From: Zygnema cylindricum
Taxonomy: Eukaryota; Streptophyta; Zygnematophyceae; Zygnematales; Zygnemataceae
Assembly (NCBI GenBank): GCA_037447655.1
Contig: JBBHKE010002708.1
Span: 199,544 to 243,465 of the forward strand
Length of the DNA stretch: 43,922 bases
Reading direction: 5' to 3'
Shown here: positions 41,409 through 43,922 of the stretch, one piece after another
Layout: each line of letters begins with the position of its first letter
Position numbering within the stretch: position 1 is the first letter of the stretch
Made by a program: the position numbers and the translations under genes
Notes under the pieces: generated by a model
What the model was told of the DNA's origin: nothing
Database searches by the model: none
What the model saw: the letters and a program-made list of their open reading frames with translations, nothing else

Positions 41409-41724
41409 TCGTTGTCTTTCAACAGCCATAACTTCATGCTCAAAGGAGCAAATTCAGTGATTTATTTTGCTGCCGACTCAGAGGAGTCCACACTACACAA
41501 TGGTCTAGTCGGTCAAAGTTTTTGTCTATCGGGGTGGCTTCATTTCTAAAGGAAAGTTAAATTGGGGAATGTTAAGTCTTATTTCACATCTGTTAAGCTG
41601 TAATGGGGTTTTGATTGTAAATGGGTCAATCATTTGGGTTTATATTAACTTGGAGTCGGCACTATCTAGATTAGCTTCTTTCGATCTGCGAATTCTGTGT
41701 GGCATTGGAGCCCATAGAATTTCA

Positions 41725-41914
41725 ATACTTTGTTCCTTTCCTTGGCCTGGGCCCATGCTTCTTTTCTTTCCTCGGCAAAGGCCCTAGCGGCCTTAGCCAA
41801 GGATGAAAAACGTTCGAGAGTTAACCAAGGAGGAGATGGGGGAGAGGGGGCCCTAGATGGTTTATATGGTGGAGAGCGAAAGATGGACGCCATTGCTACG
41901 GATTCCTCGGACAT
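41725..41914 (-). pseudogene. 5' coding fragment cut by element B
   Basis: The minus-strand frame starts at an ATG (41914-41912, context CTCAG-ATG-TCC) and runs 63 codons: MSEESVAMASIF, a Pro/Ser-rich part (RAPSPPSPPW), then an Ala/Glu/Lys helix (SLAKAARAFAEERKEAWAQ). It runs straight into the LTR of element B at 41724. The frame's further residues are LTR-encoded. It may be a host exon or the Gag start of the element whose LTR would be repeat Y (42121-43303), which lies 206 bp upstream in the same orientation. I do not recognise the protein. Confidence 0.45.
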
Positions 41915-42120
41915 CTGAGACCGTTCTTCCTATAAAGGTCTCTCCTGCCTTCCCTCCTCTCTAGATTCGATATCCGAAGTATCTCCTCCCCCTATGATGG
42001 CAACAGGAAAGAAAAATAAAATAATAAATGGAACCTTAGCTCCCTTCCAAAAAGAAAGCTTCCACAGTCAAAGCTCATATCCCCTCTAATCGGAACGGAT
42101 AGGTGGCTTTTTCGATACTG
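41915..42120. other. Leader between repeat Y and the coding fragment
   Basis: 206 bp with no repeat or ORF. On the minus strand it begins CAGTATCGAAAAAGCC next to repeat Y, which is not a PBS I can assign. Confidence 0.45.
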
Positions 42121-43303
42121 TGCTTATTCCACTAGAAGTCTTTAACACTTGTTCCCTCAAAACCCATTGTTTTGATCAAAAGGGGTTTCCAATCTACTCT
42201 AGCCAAGTAACGCCCAAACAAAAAGGTAACTACAAACGAAGATACAAATGAACCACCACGTAGAAAGATAGAAAATATAAAATTGGCTTTTTCAGATTTA
42301 CAAATATCACCTTGCCCCATAAAATAGAATAAAAGATAGAATATATGAAAAATGGCGAAGCAAGCTCAACATACCGCGGAAATCAACAATGACAATGAGA
42401 AAAGGCGACACCTCTCCCGATGGTATTGCAAATAGGTATGATCCTCCTTCAATCCTCGGTATCCGCAACTCGGGACCGACCGGACTCATCTTGGTTTCTA
42501 ACAGCCAATAAGTCCAAAAATCACCCAAAGGAAAGATAATGCCAACTACCCGCTCGGACTGTGATTTCCCACACAAAACAGATCCAAAACCAAGATTGCA
42601 ATAGAGTCAAAAACAAAACAGAGATTCTCCAAAAAAAAATTGTTGGAATTTTAGAGGATTTTCTCAAGAGATAGTACTGAAAAAGCAATATATCTCCATC
42701 GCCCCCAAGTTCCTTATACATCAAAGTTTGTCCAATTCTAAGTCCAAAAGTCAAAGCCATGTTATTAACCAATGAGCGGCAAGCAAGTGTAACTGAATCG
42801 GCATAAGATAAAATAATCCGTACTACACTTGAGGCAAAAAGTTATGCTCCTGACTGGGGCTAGATCCGCGGTCGGAAGTAATTATTTGTTCCACTGTTAT
42901 AAGACAAAGTACTGAAAAATAACACAAAAGTGCTAGACTTTGTCCTAAGGTAATTAATGGACCCAAAGTCACCTGAACTTGAACTGGATTCCTACTGACA
43001 GCTAACACCATAATCTAGATGACAATCCGAAAAGTTACGTGGCAATCCACTATGTTTCCCCCACGAGGGCTGGCGGAAGCTAGTCCCATGTAACGGAATT
43101 GCAATCTTTGAGACTGGAGAACTCGGCCGTTCGGCCTCCGTTATGCGCGAAATAAAGTTCCTCCCGCTCAGTTTGGTAAATACAAGGATCTTGTCCGGCT
43201 TGGTGCACTCATTCCTCCGTACTCTGATGACCGTACAGGTTAAAAAGGGCTCGGAAATCTTTGGTAATATAAATATGTGCGGGAAACGCACACGAGCTTG
43301 ACA
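42121..43303. repeat. LTR-like repeat Y, copy 2
   Basis: 1183 bp, TG...CA ends, direct copy of 24518-25687. Flanks TACTG and ATCCG do not match. The 155-codon minus-strand frame overlapping its right end (42992-43459) is not conserved in copy 1 and is not called. Confidence 0.7.
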
Positions 43304-43922
43304 ATCCGTTGCTCGAGACTCCTCACCTATACGGAAATTTTTAATTTCAGTGTTGGTACAGACAATGTTTTTTTTTTTATATACTTTGTGTTTTGCATAA
43401 ATTTTTGAAAATTTTACGCCATGTGCAAAAACATAACCGCATCCGTTGTTCAACTGCAACTTTAAATAAAATTGACTCGCGAGTTGTTTTCAAATAAAGT
43501 TTGTAGATGGCGTTTCATGACGTGGCAATGGGTCGAAAAGAGCAAGACGACAAGCCATAGTTTAATTTAAATTTGAAGACGACATAAATTGTACTATGGT
43601 TTTACAAAAAAATTGTTCGACAAAAGATTTTCTTGCTGTAGGCTCTGTTTTGGAGGAAAAAGACAAAAATAATCCCTTACTTAAACACATGGGAACACAC
43701 CCTTAGATTGATTTTATTTACAAAGTAGGAGGAAAATCACCGGAACGTGTTCTCACGTGTTCAAACGTCGACTAATGTGAATGCAGGTTATATAGTGTAA
43801 CAGCAATAGCGGATCGAACTTGTTTATAAAGGGGTATTTAGGTGTTATGATTATAGAGTACTAAATTTGGTAGACGCCCGCAAAAGAATCACGCTATTTG
43901 GAGTTATATTTTAAAAGTTATA
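43304..43922. other. AT-rich end with a TTAGGGTG-type element tip
   Basis: No gene. The complement of 43660-43705 reads TAAGGGTGTGTTCCCATGTG, the same class of tip as at 9494 and in units at 1382-4111. ACTCGCGAGT at 43474-43483 is a 10-bp palindrome. Confidence 0.5.

Larger units (their letters stand above)
37646..41724 (+). mobile_element. Non-autonomous copia element B (gag only)
   Basis: Plus-strand element: partial 5' LTR (37646-37927), PBS, one gag-like ORF, polypurine tract and a long 3' LTR (39734-41724). No protease, integrase, RT or RNase H is present, and the ORF stop lies only 60 bp before the polypurine tract, so pol is absent by design rather than decayed. It would rely on another copia element's enzymes. 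Gag-only LTR elements have been described in plants as TR-GAG type. Confidence 0.87.
39734..41724 (+). mobile_element. 3' LTR of element B with triplicated module
   Basis: 1991 bp from TGTTGATATTTGAG to CATAGAATTTCA. The first 690 bp match the solo LTR family (complement of 20200-20872). The remaining part is a promoter-plus-U5 module present three times in tandem (about 40426-40850, 40855-41292, 41310-41724), where the solo LTRs have one. Each has a TATA box and the same GGTGTAGT...GGCTGCATTTCTAAG...GTGGCAAT core. A tRNA-like patch lies at about 39925-40000 on the minus strand. Confidence 0.87.

Noticed and set aside
42992-43459. 155-codon minus-strand frame
   Set aside because: It spans the edge of repeat Y and is not maintained in the other copy at 24518-25687; no family resemblance.
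9494-43705. TTAGGGTGTG tips at 9494 and 43705 as the two ends of one 34-kb element
   Set aside because: Only about 18 bp at the tips agree, flanking 8-mers do not match, and the same tip class is common at 1382-4111.
1-43922. CRISPR arrays, rRNA or bacterial operons
   Set aside because: No regularly spaced repeats, rRNA-like sequence or operon-like gene packing was seen; all coding content is eukaryotic LTR retrotransposon.

Overview
This window reads as repeat-dense nuclear DNA of a streptophyte (land plant or charophyte alga). The pointers are plant-style Ty1/copia and Ty3/gypsy proteins, primer-binding sites complementary to a plant-type initiator tRNA-Met anticodon arm, AT-rich spacers and deep element-in-element nesting. 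No complete host gene was found. The species cannot be named from the sequence.

Layout. 1-239 is a GGGA-type simple repeat. 721-4422 is a composite of nested terminal inverted repeats holding four smaller TIR-bounded units, with no transposase. 6724-8006 is a solo LTR with a perfect 5-bp target duplication. 9566-23773 is one minus-strand copia element (family A, duplication CTACT) that has been invaded by a second copia element (family C, 12929-18586, in reverse transcriptase) and by a solo LTR (family B, 19719-20872, in integrase). Its 3' end carries an extra inverted integrase piece. 24226-25821 holds dispersed repeats X and Y. 25822-27200 is the 3' end of another family A element. 27201-28571 and 30833-32163 are inverted copies of one LTR (family X), and 36734-37645 is a third, rearranged copy.

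The most notable content is the decayed minus-strand Ty3/gypsy element at 28572-36733. Between its protease and reverse transcriptase lies a roughly 310-codon C5 cytosine-DNA methyltransferase domain (33486-32545) with motifs I, IV (PCQ), VI (ENV), VIII and IX recognisable in one frame, broken by seven in-frame stops.

Next to it, 37646-41724 is a plus-strand non-autonomous copia element (family B) encoding only an intact Gag-like protein of 573 residues. Its gag start codon lies inside the primer-binding site. Its 3' LTR carries three tandem copies of a promoter/U5 module. 41725-43922 holds a short interrupted coding fragment, a second copy of repeat Y and unassigned AT-rich DNA.

The order of events can be partly read from the nesting. 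A-1 entered a TIR-bounded repeat; family C and a family B LTR then entered A-1; a family X LTR entered the gypsy element; and family B interrupted a reading frame at 41725.
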